A stretch of DNA of 16,722 bases from an uncultured Clostridia bacterium (GTDB taxonomy: Bacteria; Bacillota; Clostridia; Christensenellales; Borkfalkiaceae). Below the pieces are notes generated by a model. That model was not told the origin of the DNA, made no database searches, and saw only the letters and a list, made by a program, of their open reading frames with translations. This document shows, piece by piece, positions 4,915-12,645 of this stretch. The position numbers and the translations under genes were made by a program. The stretch is taken from positions 1 to 16,722 of the forward strand of contig CANROI010000011.1 of NCBI GenBank assembly GCA_947632165.1, given 5' to 3'. Within the stretch, counting starts at the first letter, position 1. Every line of letters starts with the position of its first letter.

Positions 4915-5964
4915 TCACGGAATTTTTCCGTCAGGAAAAATTCGTGAATACCTCAGCTGCCCGCAAGCCCCCGCGATGTCGCTCCCCATGCTGCGGCGCA
5001 GGGTCGCCGAAATGCCCTGCCCCTCCAACACTTCCAAAAAGCGCTGTGCGTCGCGCTCCGCCGCCGCCTTCAGCGAACGCTCCTTGACCTCGTTGAGGCG
5101 GATCAGGTTGACATGACAGGGCCTGCCCTTGAGCAATTTCGCAAGCGCAAGCGCGTGCGTCTCATCCGCGTTTTCCCCCGAAATGAGGGTGTATTCGAAG
5201 ATGTATCTCCGCCCCGTCTTTTCGAAGTACCCGGCGCAGGCGTCGAGGATCTCCGGAATTTTGTATTTGTTCGCGATCGGCATCGTGCGGGCACGCTCCT
5301 CGTCGCACGTCGCATGCAGCGAGACGGTGAGATTGAGCGGGATCCCCTCTTCCGAAAACCGCTTCATTTCGCGCACGAGCCCGCAGGTAGACAGACTGAT
5401 GTTCCGCGCGCTGATGCAGATGCCCCCCTCCGCGGTGACATGGCGCAAAAAGCGCACGACGTTCTCATAATTATCGAACGGTTCCCCGCTCCCCATCAGA
5501 ACGACGTTAGTGACGGCGCGTGCCTTGAGCGTGCCGCCCTCGGCGCGGTTGACCACCAAAATCTGGGATAAAATCTCGCCCGAGGTAAGATCGCGCACCC
5601 TTCCGCCGAGGGTGGAGGCGCAGAACTTGCAGCCCATGCGGCAGCCCACCTGCGTGGAGACGCACTGCGTGTTGCCGTATACGTATTTCATGAGCACGCC
5701 CTCGATGAGGTTGCCGTCCGCGAGCGCGAACAGGAACTTCTTCGTGCCGTCTTTGGAGACGAGGGTCTCGGCGATCTTCACGGGCTCGTTCTCGTACGTT
5801 TCGAGGAGGCGGGCCTTCAATGAGGACGGGATGGGAAGCTCGTCGATCCTCTTCCCCTGCATGAGCCCGAGAAAGATCTGCCCGGCGCGGAACTTCTTTT
5901 CGCCGAGCCCCTCCACAAGGGCGGAGAGCTCCTCTTTCGTCAGATCCTGCAGCACCTTTTTCAT
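4915..5964 (-). CDS. rlmN: Dual-specificity 23S rRNA/tRNA adenine-C2 methyltransferase (radical SAM)
   Basis: Methylates C2 of A2503 in 23S rRNA and, in E. coli, A37 of some tRNAs, using a radical SAM mechanism through a methyl-cysteine intermediate. 349 residues. The [4Fe-4S] motif CRMGCKFC has Cys108, Cys112 and Cys115. GEPF at 160-163 is the SAM-binding GEP. The methyl-carrying Cys334 lies in GSDIAGACGQL, and Cys101, seven residues before the cluster, matches the second conserved Cys. ATG 5964 is chosen because GAGGAG precedes it, it overlaps the rsmB stop (ATGA), and the homology starts here. The last residues, RIFPDGKIP, are encoded within a perfect hairpin (4920-4943), which is unusual; the protein is otherwise complete. 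Confidence 0.96.
   Translation of the reverse strand: MKKVLQDLTKEELSALVEGLGEKKFRAGQIFLGLMQGKRIDELPIPSSLKARLLETYENEPVKIAETLVSKDGTKKFLFALADGNLIEGVLMKYVYGNTQCVSTQVGCRMGCKFCASTLGGRVRDLTSGEILSQILVVNRAEGGTLKARAVTNVVLMGSGEPFDNYENVVRFLRHVTAEGGICISARNISLSTCGLVREMKRFSEEGIPLNLTVSLHATCDEERARTMPIANKYKIPEILDACAGYFEKTGRRYIFEYTLISGENADETHALALAKLLKGRPCHVNLIRLNEVKERSLKAAAERDAQRFLEVLEGQGISATLRRSMGSDIAGACGQLRYSRIFPDGKIP
4920..4943 (-). terminator. Hairpin inside the last codons of rlmN, possible weak terminator
   Basis: GAATTTTTCC and GGAAAAATTC are perfect 10-bp arms around GTCA. The stem is AT-rich and there is no clear downstream T-run on the minus strand, so termination is uncertain. It could equally protect the 3' end of the message or mark the boundary of the adjoining mosaic. 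Confidence 0.35.
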
Positions 5965-7190
5965 GCCGTTCTCCTCAATTTTGCGACGTAAAATCCCGCG
6001 CCGAACGCCTCGTCGGGCAAAAACTGCAGCCCGTATGCCGTCTTTTCGTGCGGGAGCGGGCATTCCGCCGCCTCCGCCGAAAATCCGCCATGCTCCGCAA
6101 GAAAGGGCCCGACCACGCCGTCGTTCTCCTCTTCGAGGACCGAGCAGGTCGAATAGTACAGCGCGCCGCCCGCTTTGACGTAGCGGGCGCAGTTTGAGAG
6201 GATCGCCGACTGTACGGAACGGAGCCCGCCGAAATCGGCCTCCGTCTTATTGAGGGGAAGATCGGGATTTTCGGCGACCGTTCCGAACCCCGAACAGGGC
6301 ACGTCGCACAGAACGCCGTCGAAAGCGCCCTCCCATTCGGGACGGAACTGCGCAGAATCGGCGCACATGGGCGCGACGTTTTCAACCCCCATGCGCTCGC
6401 AATAGCTGCGGATGAGCGCGACGCGGTGTTCATGCAATTCGCAGGCGGTGATGTGTGCGCAGCGGCCGGAGAGCAGCACGCTCTTCCCACCGGGCGCGGC
6501 GCAGGCGTCGAGAAACGTTTCGCAGGGTTCGACGACGGAGCAAATCGCCACGCTCCCGACCGATTGGAAGGTATAATCCCCGCGGTCGAAGCCCTCGTCG
6601 CGCGCAAAATGTCCGAACAGGTACAGATGCGGGAAAGGCGTCTCTTCATGCGGGCGCGCCAGGTAGGCCTCTTCGCCCCGCACAAAGCGCACGCTCACGC
6701 CGCGGCTCTTGGCCGCCATGATCCGCTCCGCACGCTCCCCATACTGCCGCCTGAGCTTTTTGACCGCAAAGAGCGGAAAGTTGTACCTGACGGAGAGCCC
6801 CTCGTCCCCCTCGGGGAGGACGACCTTCGCCCCGTCGAACCCTCTTAAAAACGCGTTCAAAAATCCCGCCATGCCCCCCTTCCCGAGCCGCTTACATAAG
6901 TCTACGGCGGTATCCGTGACCATATAGCGGGGCTTGCCGAGAAAGATCATCTGAAAGAGTGCGATCTTGAGGAGCACGCGCGCCGCGAGCTTGGGGCTCT
7001 TGGGCGCGAACGTTCTGATACAGAGGGAGAGATAGCCGTCGTTCTCGAGGACGCCGTACACCGTTTTGACGGTGCGCGCGCGGTTGAGCTCCTCGAGATC
7101 AGTCTGCGCGAGGGCGAGCTTGAGGTGCGCGCCCTCCGAATAGACCTTCAGGAGCACGCGGTAAGGGTCATAGAAGGGATTTGTTTTCAA
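5961..7190 (-). CDS. rsmB: 16S rRNA (cytosine-967-C5)-methyltransferase
   Basis: SAM-dependent methyltransferase for C967 of 16S rRNA. The N-terminal part (about 1-135) is a NusB-like RNA-binding domain; the C-terminal part is the Rossmann catalytic domain. Counting from the chosen start, motif I DACAAPGGKS is at 228-237, motif IV DVPCSGFG holds Cys299, and motif VI YYSTCSVLEEEN holds Cys349; these two cysteines are the release and nucleophilic residues. The start is taken as TTG 7190, because AGGGAG lies exactly 6 nt upstream; another TTG at 7208 has no comparable site and no in-frame ATG is near. The result is 409 residues, slightly shorter than E. coli RsmB. It overlaps fmt by 23 nt and rlmN by 4 nt. 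Confidence 0.93.
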   Translation of the reverse strand: MKTNPFYDPYRVLLKVYSEGAHLKLALAQTDLEELNRARTVKTVYGVLENDGYLSLCIRTFAPKSPKLAARVLLKIALFQMIFLGKPRYMVTDTAVDLCKRLGKGGMAGFLNAFLRGFDGAKVVLPEGDEGLSVRYNFPLFAVKKLRRQYGERAERIMAAKSRGVSVRFVRGEEAYLARPHEETPFPHLYLFGHFARDEGFDRGDYTFQSVGSVAICSVVEPCETFLDACAAPGGKSVLLSGRCAHITACELHEHRVALIRSYCERMGVENVAPMCADSAQFRPEWEGAFDGVLCDVPCSGFGTVAENPDLPLNKTEADFGGLRSVQSAILSNCARYVKAGGALYYSTCSVLEEENDGVVGPFLAEHGGFSAEAAECPLPHEKTAYGLQFLPDEAFGAGFYVAKLRRTA

Positions 7191-8097
7191 AGCGGTCTCC
7201 CTTTGCAATCTTTCTTCCGTTCAAAAAGTCCTTCGCGGACATCCTTCTGCCGCCCGCGGGCTGCAATTCGGTGATCCGCACCGCGCCTTCGCCGCATTTT
7301 ATGACGAGCCCCTCCTTGGGAGAGGCGGAGAGCACCGTGCCATACGGCTCATCCCCCGTGCAGGGGACCTCCTCTGCAAACCAAACGTTCAAAACGAGCT
7401 CCCCGCACCGCGCATAGGCAATGGGCGCGGGCGAGAGTCCGCGGACAAGGCAGCTCACCTCCCGCGCGGAAGCGGAGAAATCCACCTCCGTCCGCTCCGT
7501 CTTTTTACAGGTGAAGCCTTCCCCCTGCTTCCGGAGGGAGAAGTTTCCGCGTTCGATCGTTTCGAGCGCCTGCGGGATGAGCTCGCCCGCAAGGCGGGAA
7601 AGACGGTCCGAAAGGGTCCCGCAGTCGTCGGAGTCATAGATCGGGCAGCGCGCCGAGAGGAGCATATCCCCCGTGTCGAGCCCGAGCTCCGTCTTCATGA
7701 TCGTGATGCCCGTCTCCCTGCATCCGTCGATGATGGCGCGCGCGATCGGGGCGGCGCCGCGGTAGGCGGGAAGCAGCGACGCATGGATATTCCATACGCC
7801 CATCGGGAACAGGTCGAGGACCTCCTGCGTCAGGATCTGCCCGTAGGCGCAGGTGACCATGAGGTCCGCGCCGAATGCCCGGAGCCGCTCCGCGCAGTCG
7901 CGGAGCCGTGCGGGCTGAAAGACGGGGATCCCGAGCGCTTCCGCCGTCTGCTTTACGGGCGAGGGCGTGAGCGTCCCCTTTCTGCCCTGCGGCTTGTCGG
8001 GCTGGGTGAGGACAGACAGGACGGGAAACCCGGCCGCTACGATCTTTTCAAGGGGATACACCGCAAAATCGGGCGTCCCCGCAAAGAGAAGTTTCAT
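7168..8097 (-). CDS. fmt: Methionyl-tRNA formyltransferase
   Basis: Formylates the amino group of initiator Met-tRNA using 10-formyltetrahydrofolate. 309 residues, the normal length. The N-terminal Rossmann domain has LLFAGTPDFAV at 3-13, the catalytic NIHASLLPAYRGAAPI (Asn103, His105) and LGLDTGDML (Asp141). The C-terminal tRNA-binding OB-like domain follows from about 205. ATG 8097 directly abuts the def stop (TAAATG), with GGAGG in the last codons of def as ribosome site. The def-fmt pairing is functional: Fmt adds the formyl group and Def removes it from new proteins. Confidence 0.97.
   Translation of the reverse strand: MKLLFAGTPDFAVYPLEKIVAAGFPVLSVLTQPDKPQGRKGTLTPSPVKQTAEALGIPVFQPARLRDCAERLRAFGADLMVTCAYGQILTQEVLDLFPMGVWNIHASLLPAYRGAAPIARAIIDGCRETGITIMKTELGLDTGDMLLSARCPIYDSDDCGTLSDRLSRLAGELIPQALETIERGNFSLRKQGEGFTCKKTERTEVDFSASAREVSCLVRGLSPAPIAYARCGELVLNVWFAEEVPCTGDEPYGTVLSASPKEGLVIKCGEGAVRITELQPAGGRRMSAKDFLNGRKIAKGDRFENKSLL
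7197..7202 (-). promoter_or_regulatory. Ribosome binding site that selects a TTG start for rsmB
   Basis: AGGGAG sits 6 nt before TTG 7190, within the 3' end of fmt. No ATG lies in frame nearby, so this site is what fixes the rsmB start. Confidence 0.65.
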
Positions 8098-8553
8098 TTA
8101 ATCCTCCGAATCGTGCACGTTCGTCGCCTTGTCGGTATAGAGGATCCCGTCGAGATGGTCGAGCTCATGGCAGACGGCGCGCGCAAAGAAGTCGCGTGCG
8201 ACGATCGAATGCCGGGCGCCCGCGCGATCCTGGAAGGTGATCTTCACCTTGGCGGGACGGCGGACCGTTCCCGCCTTCCCGACGACAGACAGACATCCCT
8301 CCGCGCCGATCTGCTCCCCCTTTGTGTAGACAAAGACGGGGTTGATAAATTCGAAAAAGCCCTCTTCGACGTCGACGACGACGGCGCGGATGGGTACGCC
8401 CACCTGCGGCGCGGCAAGCCCGGCGCCCTCTGCCCGCTTCAGCGTTTCCTTCATGTCGTCGAGCAGACGGCAGAGCTCCCCGTCGAAACGGGTGACCGGC
8501 TTGCACTTCTCCCGCAAAACGGGAGCGCCGACCTGCAAAATTTCAAGAACCAT
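8098..8553 (-). CDS. def: Peptide deformylase
   Basis: Metalloenzyme that removes the N-formyl group from nascent proteins at the ribosome exit. 151 residues, a compact form typical of the short Firmicute type. All three motifs are present: GAGLAAPQVG at 43-52, EGCLS with metal ligand Cys87, and HELDHLDG with His129, catalytic Glu130 and His133. ATG 8553 is preceded by AGGAGG 4 nt away, 18 nt after the priA stop. The C-terminus ends in an acidic, non-conserved tail. Confidence 0.97.
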   Translation of the reverse strand: MVLEILQVGAPVLREKCKPVTRFDGELCRLLDDMKETLKRAEGAGLAAPQVGVPIRAVVVDVEEGFFEFINPVFVYTKGEQIGAEGCLSVVGKAGTVRRPAKVKITFQDRAGARHSIVARDFFARAVCHELDHLDGILYTDKATNVHDSED

Positions 8554-8571
8554 GTGACCTCCTGCGGCGCC

Positions 8572-10755
8572 TCAGCTCAGATTCGAGGGATTTTCCTCGA
8601 CATACACCAGCGTATCCCGGTACCTGCATTCCGCGCAGACCGCATAGATCTGCCTGAGCAGGCTGCCCTCCGTCAGGCGCATGAGCACCTGATAGCGGAA
8701 CTTATTCCGGATGCGCTTGATGGGCGCGTGCATTTTATTGAAAAAAAGAAATCGATCGGTGTTTTTAAGGTAGATCCGCTCCAGCGCTTCATACACCTCT
8801 TTCAGGGCGGCGAGCGCCTCCTTTTCGTCGCTCCCCACGACCATCACCCGCACAATCCTCGCAAAGGGCGGGAACGCCGCGCCTGCGCGGACCGCGATCT
8901 CGTGTTCATAGAAGCCCGCATAGTCGTACTTCGCCGCAAACCGCAGGATGTAATTATCGGGATCGTAGGTCTGGAGCACGACCTCACCGCGCTCCTCCGC
9001 CCTTCCGCTCCTGCCCGCCACCTGCGTGACGAGTTGGAAGGTGCGTTCGCCGCTGCGATAGTCCGGGAAATGCAGGCTCATGTCCGCGTCGAGGATCCCG
9101 ACGAGGGTGACCGAGGGAAAATCGTGCCCTTTGGCGACCATCTGCGTGCCCACGAGGATATCCGCCTCGCGGGAGGCGAACTGCTTCAGGATCTTGTAGT
9201 GCCCCTCCTTGCCGCTCGTCGTGTCTACGTCCATGCGCAGGACGCGCGCGGAGGGATAGAGTTTTTTGAGCTCCGCCACCACCTTCTGCGTGCCCGTGCC
9301 CGTATAGCCGAGGTGCACGCCGCCGCATTCGGGACAGGCGGTGAGCATGTGATAGTTTGTGCCGCAATAGTGGCATTTGAGGCAGTCCCTTTCGGCGCCG
9401 TTCACCTTCTCGCGGTGATAGGTGAGCGCGACGTCGCAGTCGCGGCATTTGGCGACATAGCCGCAGTCGCGGCAGAGAACGGTCTGCGAATATCCCCTCC
9501 GGTTGAGGAAGAGGATCGCCTGGTTCCCCCGGGCGAGGCAGGTCTCGAGCTTGTCCCTGAGAACGGAGGAAAAACAGGAGGGATTCCCCCGCCTCACTTC
9601 CCGCCGCATATCCACGAGGCGGACTTCGGGAAGCGGACGGCGGTTGATGCGGTCGGGCAGGGTCACAAGGCCAAATTTCCCCTCTTTCGCCCGCCGGTAG
9701 GTCTCCACCGAGGGCGTCGCGCTGCCGAGTACGAGCTTGCAGCCGTTGTATCTCGCCCGCAGATGGGCGATGTCGAAGGTGTTGTATCGGGGCGCACTCT
9801 CGGAGGAGTAGCTCCCGTCATGCTCCTCGTCGATGACGATGAGCCCGATGTTCTCGACGGGGGCGAATACGGCGGAACGTGCGCCGATCGCGATGCGGGC
9901 GCTGCCCTCGCGGAGCCGCCGCCATTCGTCGAAGCGCTCCCCCGCGGAGAGCCCGCTGTGCAGGATCGCGGCGCTCTTGCCGAACCGCGCGCGGAGCTGG
10001 GAGAGCATCTGCGGGGTCAAAGAGATCTCCGGGACGAGGAAGATCGCCGTCTTCCCCGCCGCGAGCTGCTCCGCAATGAGTGTGAGATAGACCTCCGTCT
10101 TGCCGCTGCCCGTGACGCCGTGCAGGAGGGTCACCGTCTTCGAAGAGCCCCTGATCTGTTCCACCGCGGTGCGCTGCGCATCCGTAAGAACATGTTCCCG
10201 CCGCTCCCCTTCGAGCCCGCCGTAGGGATCGCGGAAGACGCGCCGCTTCTCGAAGAGGAGAATCTTCTTATCCGAAAGCGCCTTCAGGGCGCCCGGAAAC
10301 CGTTGGCGCAAAACCGCGGTGTCCGCCTCGCCGTTCTCCTCGAGAAAGGCGACGAGCGCCTGCTGCTGCGGGGCGCGCGGAGAGATCGTAAAGGGCTCCG
10401 CGGTGAGGCGGGCGAACGTCCTTGTCGCCTCGCCGACCTTGCCCGTCCGCATCTCTGCGGGCAGAAAGAGGCGCAGCACGAGCGCCTTGGGGCAGCGGTA
10501 GCGCTCCGAGAGCTTTTCCGCAAGTTCCAGACATTCCCTGTTGAGTGCGGGCTCCGCGTCGTAGCGGAGAATGCGCTTGATCTTCTCCGATTCGAGCGCA
10601 CTGCGCTCCTTCACGCGTATGACAAAGCCCGTCGTCACGCTCCTTCCGAAGGGCACGGCGACGCGCATGCCCGCGGACACCTTATCGTCGCAGGCGTAGT
10701 CATATATTTTGTCGACGTCGCTGTGCGCGATGTCGACGATCACTTCCGCATACAT
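8572..10755 (-). CDS. priA: Primosomal replication restart helicase PriA
   Basis: Recognises stalled forks and D-loops, unwinds DNA 3'-5' and reloads the replicative helicase. 727 residues. The N-terminal 3'-DNA-binding domain spans about 1-105. The helicase core has Walker A GVTGSGKT at 213-220, DEEH at 309-312, and GSATPS at 344-349. The zinc insertion has eight cysteines in four pairs: Cys428/431, Cys437/440, Cys461/464 and Cys474/477. The C-terminal helicase motifs GTQMVAKGHDF at 536-546 and QVAGRSGRAEERG at 578-590 are intact. The start is ATG 10755 with AGGGG 6 nt upstream. In Bacillus coaBC precedes priA; here rpoZ and a terminator-like hairpin do. It leads the priA-def-fmt-rsmB-rlmN run. 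Confidence 0.97.
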   Translation of the reverse strand: MYAEVIVDIAHSDVDKIYDYACDDKVSAGMRVAVPFGRSVTTGFVIRVKERSALESEKIKRILRYDAEPALNRECLELAEKLSERYRCPKALVLRLFLPAEMRTGKVGEATRTFARLTAEPFTISPRAPQQQALVAFLEENGEADTAVLRQRFPGALKALSDKKILLFEKRRVFRDPYGGLEGERREHVLTDAQRTAVEQIRGSSKTVTLLHGVTGSGKTEVYLTLIAEQLAAGKTAIFLVPEISLTPQMLSQLRARFGKSAAILHSGLSAGERFDEWRRLREGSARIAIGARSAVFAPVENIGLIVIDEEHDGSYSSESAPRYNTFDIAHLRARYNGCKLVLGSATPSVETYRRAKEGKFGLVTLPDRINRRPLPEVRLVDMRREVRRGNPSCFSSVLRDKLETCLARGNQAILFLNRRGYSQTVLCRDCGYVAKCRDCDVALTYHREKVNGAERDCLKCHYCGTNYHMLTACPECGGVHLGYTGTGTQKVVAELKKLYPSARVLRMDVDTTSGKEGHYKILKQFASREADILVGTQMVAKGHDFPSVTLVGILDADMSLHFPDYRSGERTFQLVTQVAGRSGRAEERGEVVLQTYDPDNYILRFAAKYDYAGFYEHEIAVRAGAAFPPFARIVRVMVVGSDEKEALAALKEVYEALERIYLKNTDRFLFFNKMHAPIKRIRNKFRYQVLMRLTEGSLLRQIYAVCAECRYRDTLVYVEENPSNLS

Positions 10756-10791
10756 GTGGGTCCCCTGTGCGTTATGTAAAACGGCTTCATG

Positions 10792-10818
10792 AAAAAGCGC
10801 GCCCCGCCGAAACGGGGC
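10792..10818 (-). terminator. Hairpin with T-run between rpoZ and priA
   Basis: On the minus strand GCCCCG TTTCGG CGGGGC (10818-10801) forms a 6-bp all-GC stem. Four nucleotides later comes a run of five T (10796-10792). It starts 6 nt after the rpoZ stop. The gap between stem and T-run makes it a less than ideal terminator; partial read-through into priA is likely because no clear promoter follows. Confidence 0.5.
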
Positions 10819-10824
10819 ATTGGA

Positions 10825-11046
10825 TCAATCTCTTGCGCTCTTGACTTTGCCGCTCATGATCTCCTTGCAGGCAAGGACGATCTCCTTCTGCTTGCCGGGG
10901 AGCTCGAGGGTGCCCATCGACTGCATCTGTTCGATGATCTGGCGGGTGCGTTTTGCGACAACCACGCAGAGCTCGTATCTGCTGATCGGCTCTTCATCGG
11001 TGCCCAGCTTTCTCACGAGCGCGTCTACCGAGGGGTCGTTTATCAT
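10825..11046 (-). CDS. rpoZ: RNA polymerase omega subunit
   Basis: Small subunit that helps assemble and stabilise the beta-prime subunit. 73 residues: NDPSVDALVRKL at 3-14, then the conserved SRYELCVVVAKRTRQI (22-37), matching the omega 'sryeLv..vakRArql' signature. The frame is open from 11079, but ATG 11046 is chosen because AAGGAG (11061-11056) precedes it by 9 nt and clostridial omega proteins begin with a similar 'MI..PS' sequence. The ribosome site overlaps the gmk stop. Gene order gmk-rpoZ is standard. Confidence 0.92.
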   Translation of the reverse strand: MINDPSVDALVRKLGTDEEPISRYELCVVVAKRTRQIIEQMQSMGTLELPGKQKEIVLACKEIMSGKVKSARD

Positions 11047-11059
11047 AATTACCATCTCC

Positions 11060-11617
11060 TTATTCTCTGTTTTTTTCATCTGTTACGATCTTCCAAAGCC
11101 GCCGTTCCGCCTCCGAGAGGTCGTCGTTGACGACGGTGTAGTCGAATTCTCCTTGCTTGCCGAGCTCGAAACGGACCCGCGCAAGGCGGTTTTCGCGCTC
11201 TGCCGCGGTCTCCGAATCCCGCCCGATCAACCGCTGTTCGAGCGTCTTTACATCGGGAGGAAGCAGCATGACGAGCACTGCGTCGGGATAGCACCGCTTC
11301 ACGTTGAGCGCGCCCACGACGTCGATGTCGAGAATCACCGATTTCTCGGAGAGCCGTCCCTCCACATGGGAGCGGAGCGTGCCGTAGTAGTTGCCGAAAT
11401 GTTCGTCGTATTCGAGGAAATCTCCCCGTGCGATGCGCTTTTCGAACTCCTCCCGCGAAAGATAGAAATAATCCACGCCGTTCTGCTCGCCCTCGCGGGG
11501 GGCGCGCGTCGTGCAAGAGACCGAAAAGACGAATTCGTCGCTCCGCATGAGCCGCTCCTTCAACGTCCCCTTGCCGACGCCGGACGGACCTGACAGCACA
11601 AGTAAAATATTGCGCAT
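11060..11617 (-). CDS. gmk: Guanylate kinase
   Basis: Phosphorylates GMP to GDP with ATP, needed for GTP and dGTP supply. 185 residues, slightly short of the usual 190-205. The P-loop GPSGVGKG is at 10-17. The GMP-binding segment includes SCTTRAPREGEQNGVDY (34-50) and EYDEHFGNYYGT (69-80), and ILDIDVVGA follows at 95-103. ATG 11617 is chosen because homology starts there; it is 5 nt after the yicC stop. The ribosome site is poor, so translation probably depends on coupling with yicC. In Bacillus remA lies between these two genes; here it does not. Confidence 0.96.
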   Translation of the reverse strand: MRNILLVLSGPSGVGKGTLKERLMRSDEFVFSVSCTTRAPREGEQNGVDYFYLSREEFEKRIARGDFLEYDEHFGNYYGTLRSHVEGRLSEKSVILDIDVVGALNVKRCYPDAVLVMLLPPDVKTLEQRLIGRDSETAAERENRLARVRFELGKQGEFDYTVVNDDLSEAERRLWKIVTDEKNRE

Positions 11618-11622
11618 ACCCA

Positions 11623-12495
11623 CTATTCCAGATTCTGTATTTGCTCGCGCACTTTTTCGATCTCGTTCTTCATCTCGAGCGCGTACTTCGTGATCGCGGC
11701 ATCGTTGGATTTGCTGCAGATCGTATTGCATTCGCGGTTGAATTCCTGCACGAGGAAATCGAGCTTTCTGCCCACCGCGTCCTCCTGCGAGATCTTGCGG
11801 AACTCCGCAATGTGGGAGGCAAGCCGGGTGAGTTCCTCGTCGATGTTGCATTTATCCGCAAAGACGGCCGCCTCCGTCAAAATCCGGCTCTCGTCCACCT
11901 TCCCGCCGAGAAATTCGGTGACCCGCTCGGTGAGCTTTTTACGGTATTCCTGCGCCACGAGCGGCGCGCGCAGAGAGATCTGCTCGCGGAGCCGTGCGAT
12001 CGTATCCATGCGGGAGGAGAGGTCCTGCCCGAGGCGCTCCCCCTCTTTTTGCCGCATTTGCTTGAGCGCAGCGAGCGCCTCCTTAAGCGCTTCGAGGAGC
12101 GCTTCGATCAGCTCGCCGTCCGCCTCGTTCGCCTCTTCGGGCTTCAGCACGTCGGGCATGCGGAGCAGAAAGGTGAGCGTGAGATCGTCCGCCGCCGCGG
12201 GGAACCGCTCCCTGAGCGCCGCCGCCGCGTCCGCATAGGCCTGCGCCGCCGAAAAGTCGACAAAGAAGCTGCGCTTCTTTTCGCGCTTATCCGTGATGCC
12301 GATAAAGACATCCACATGGCCGCGCGAGATGCTCTTTCGGATCTCGCCGCGGATGAGCTCCTCATAGGGGCTCAGGATATGGGGGCATTTGACGGAGACG
12401 TCGAGATAGCGGTTGTTCACCGATTTGAGCTCGACGCCGACCTCGAGCCCATCCGCCCGAAATCCGCCTTTGCCGAACCCCGTCATACTGTACAT
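11623..12495 (-). CDS. yicC: YicC family endoribonuclease
   Basis: Member of the YicC (YloC in Bacillus) family; E. coli YicC is an endoribonuclease that promotes decay of small RNA. 290 residues, the usual length. The N-terminal hallmark MTGFGKG is at 4-10 and ELKSVNNRYLD at 22-32. The C-terminal conserved domain shows DEELTRLASHIAEFRKI (219-235) and GRKLDFLVQEFNRECNT (242-258), followed by SKSNDA. The central part is a long, charged helical region. AAGGA precedes ATG 12495. It is the first gene of the yicC-gmk-rpoZ operon and has its own strong promoter about 70 nt upstream. Substrates in Firmicutes are not well defined. Confidence 0.94.
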   Translation of the reverse strand: MYSMTGFGKGGFRADGLEVGVELKSVNNRYLDVSVKCPHILSPYEELIRGEIRKSISRGHVDVFIGITDKREKKRSFFVDFSAAQAYADAAAALRERFPAAADDLTLTFLLRMPDVLKPEEANEADGELIEALLEALKEALAALKQMRQKEGERLGQDLSSRMDTIARLREQISLRAPLVAQEYRKKLTERVTEFLGGKVDESRILTEAAVFADKCNIDEELTRLASHIAEFRKISQEDAVGRKLDFLVQEFNRECNTICSKSNDAAITKYALEMKNEIEKVREQIQNLE

Positions 12496-12570
12496 CGCGT
12501 TTCCTTGCCTTCGGGAACTTGCGCCCGCCGAAGTTTCATCCTTTTGATTTTTTCCTTTCGGATCGAACTA

Positions 12571-12599
12571 ATTATATCATATCGGGGCGCGTTAATCAA
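12571..12599 (-). promoter_or_regulatory. Sigma-A-type promoter of yicC-gmk-rpoZ
   Basis: On the minus strand TTGATT (12599-12594) and TATAAT (12576-12571) are separated by exactly 17 nt. The predicted transcript begins near 12564, giving a leader of about 65-70 nt before yicC. The surrounding sequence is locally AT-rich within a GC-rich region. Confidence 0.82.
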
Positions 12600-12608
12600 G
12601 CCATTTGC

Positions 12609-12645
12609 AAAAAAAATTTCAAACGGAAAGCGCGCCGCTATTTCC
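12609..12645 (-). terminator. Probable weak terminator after ligA
   Basis: On the minus strand GGAAA (12645-12641) can pair with TTTCC (12629-12625) around a GC-rich loop. A run of eight T follows at 12616-12609. The short stem overlaps the ligA stop codon. The T-run is convincing; the hairpin is not strong. Confidence 0.4.

Noticed and set aside
4568..5116. A 182-codon plus-strand frame and a 73-codon minus-strand frame in the rlmN-rpe gap
   Set aside because: Both are rich in Arg, Ser and Ala, lack ribosome sites and translate palindromic repeats; neither resembles a remnant of prkC, stp or rsgA.
7783..10779. A 998-codon open frame on the plus strand, antisense to priA, def and fmt
   Set aside because: It mirrors GC-rich codon use of three certain genes on the other strand, has low-complexity Arg/Glu/Ala composition and matches no family.
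12485..12540. An 18-codon upstream frame in the yicC leader that overlaps the yicC start
   Set aside because: Its ATG is directly against the only purine-rich motif, so it has no usable ribosome site; no leader-peptide signature such as codon runs is present.
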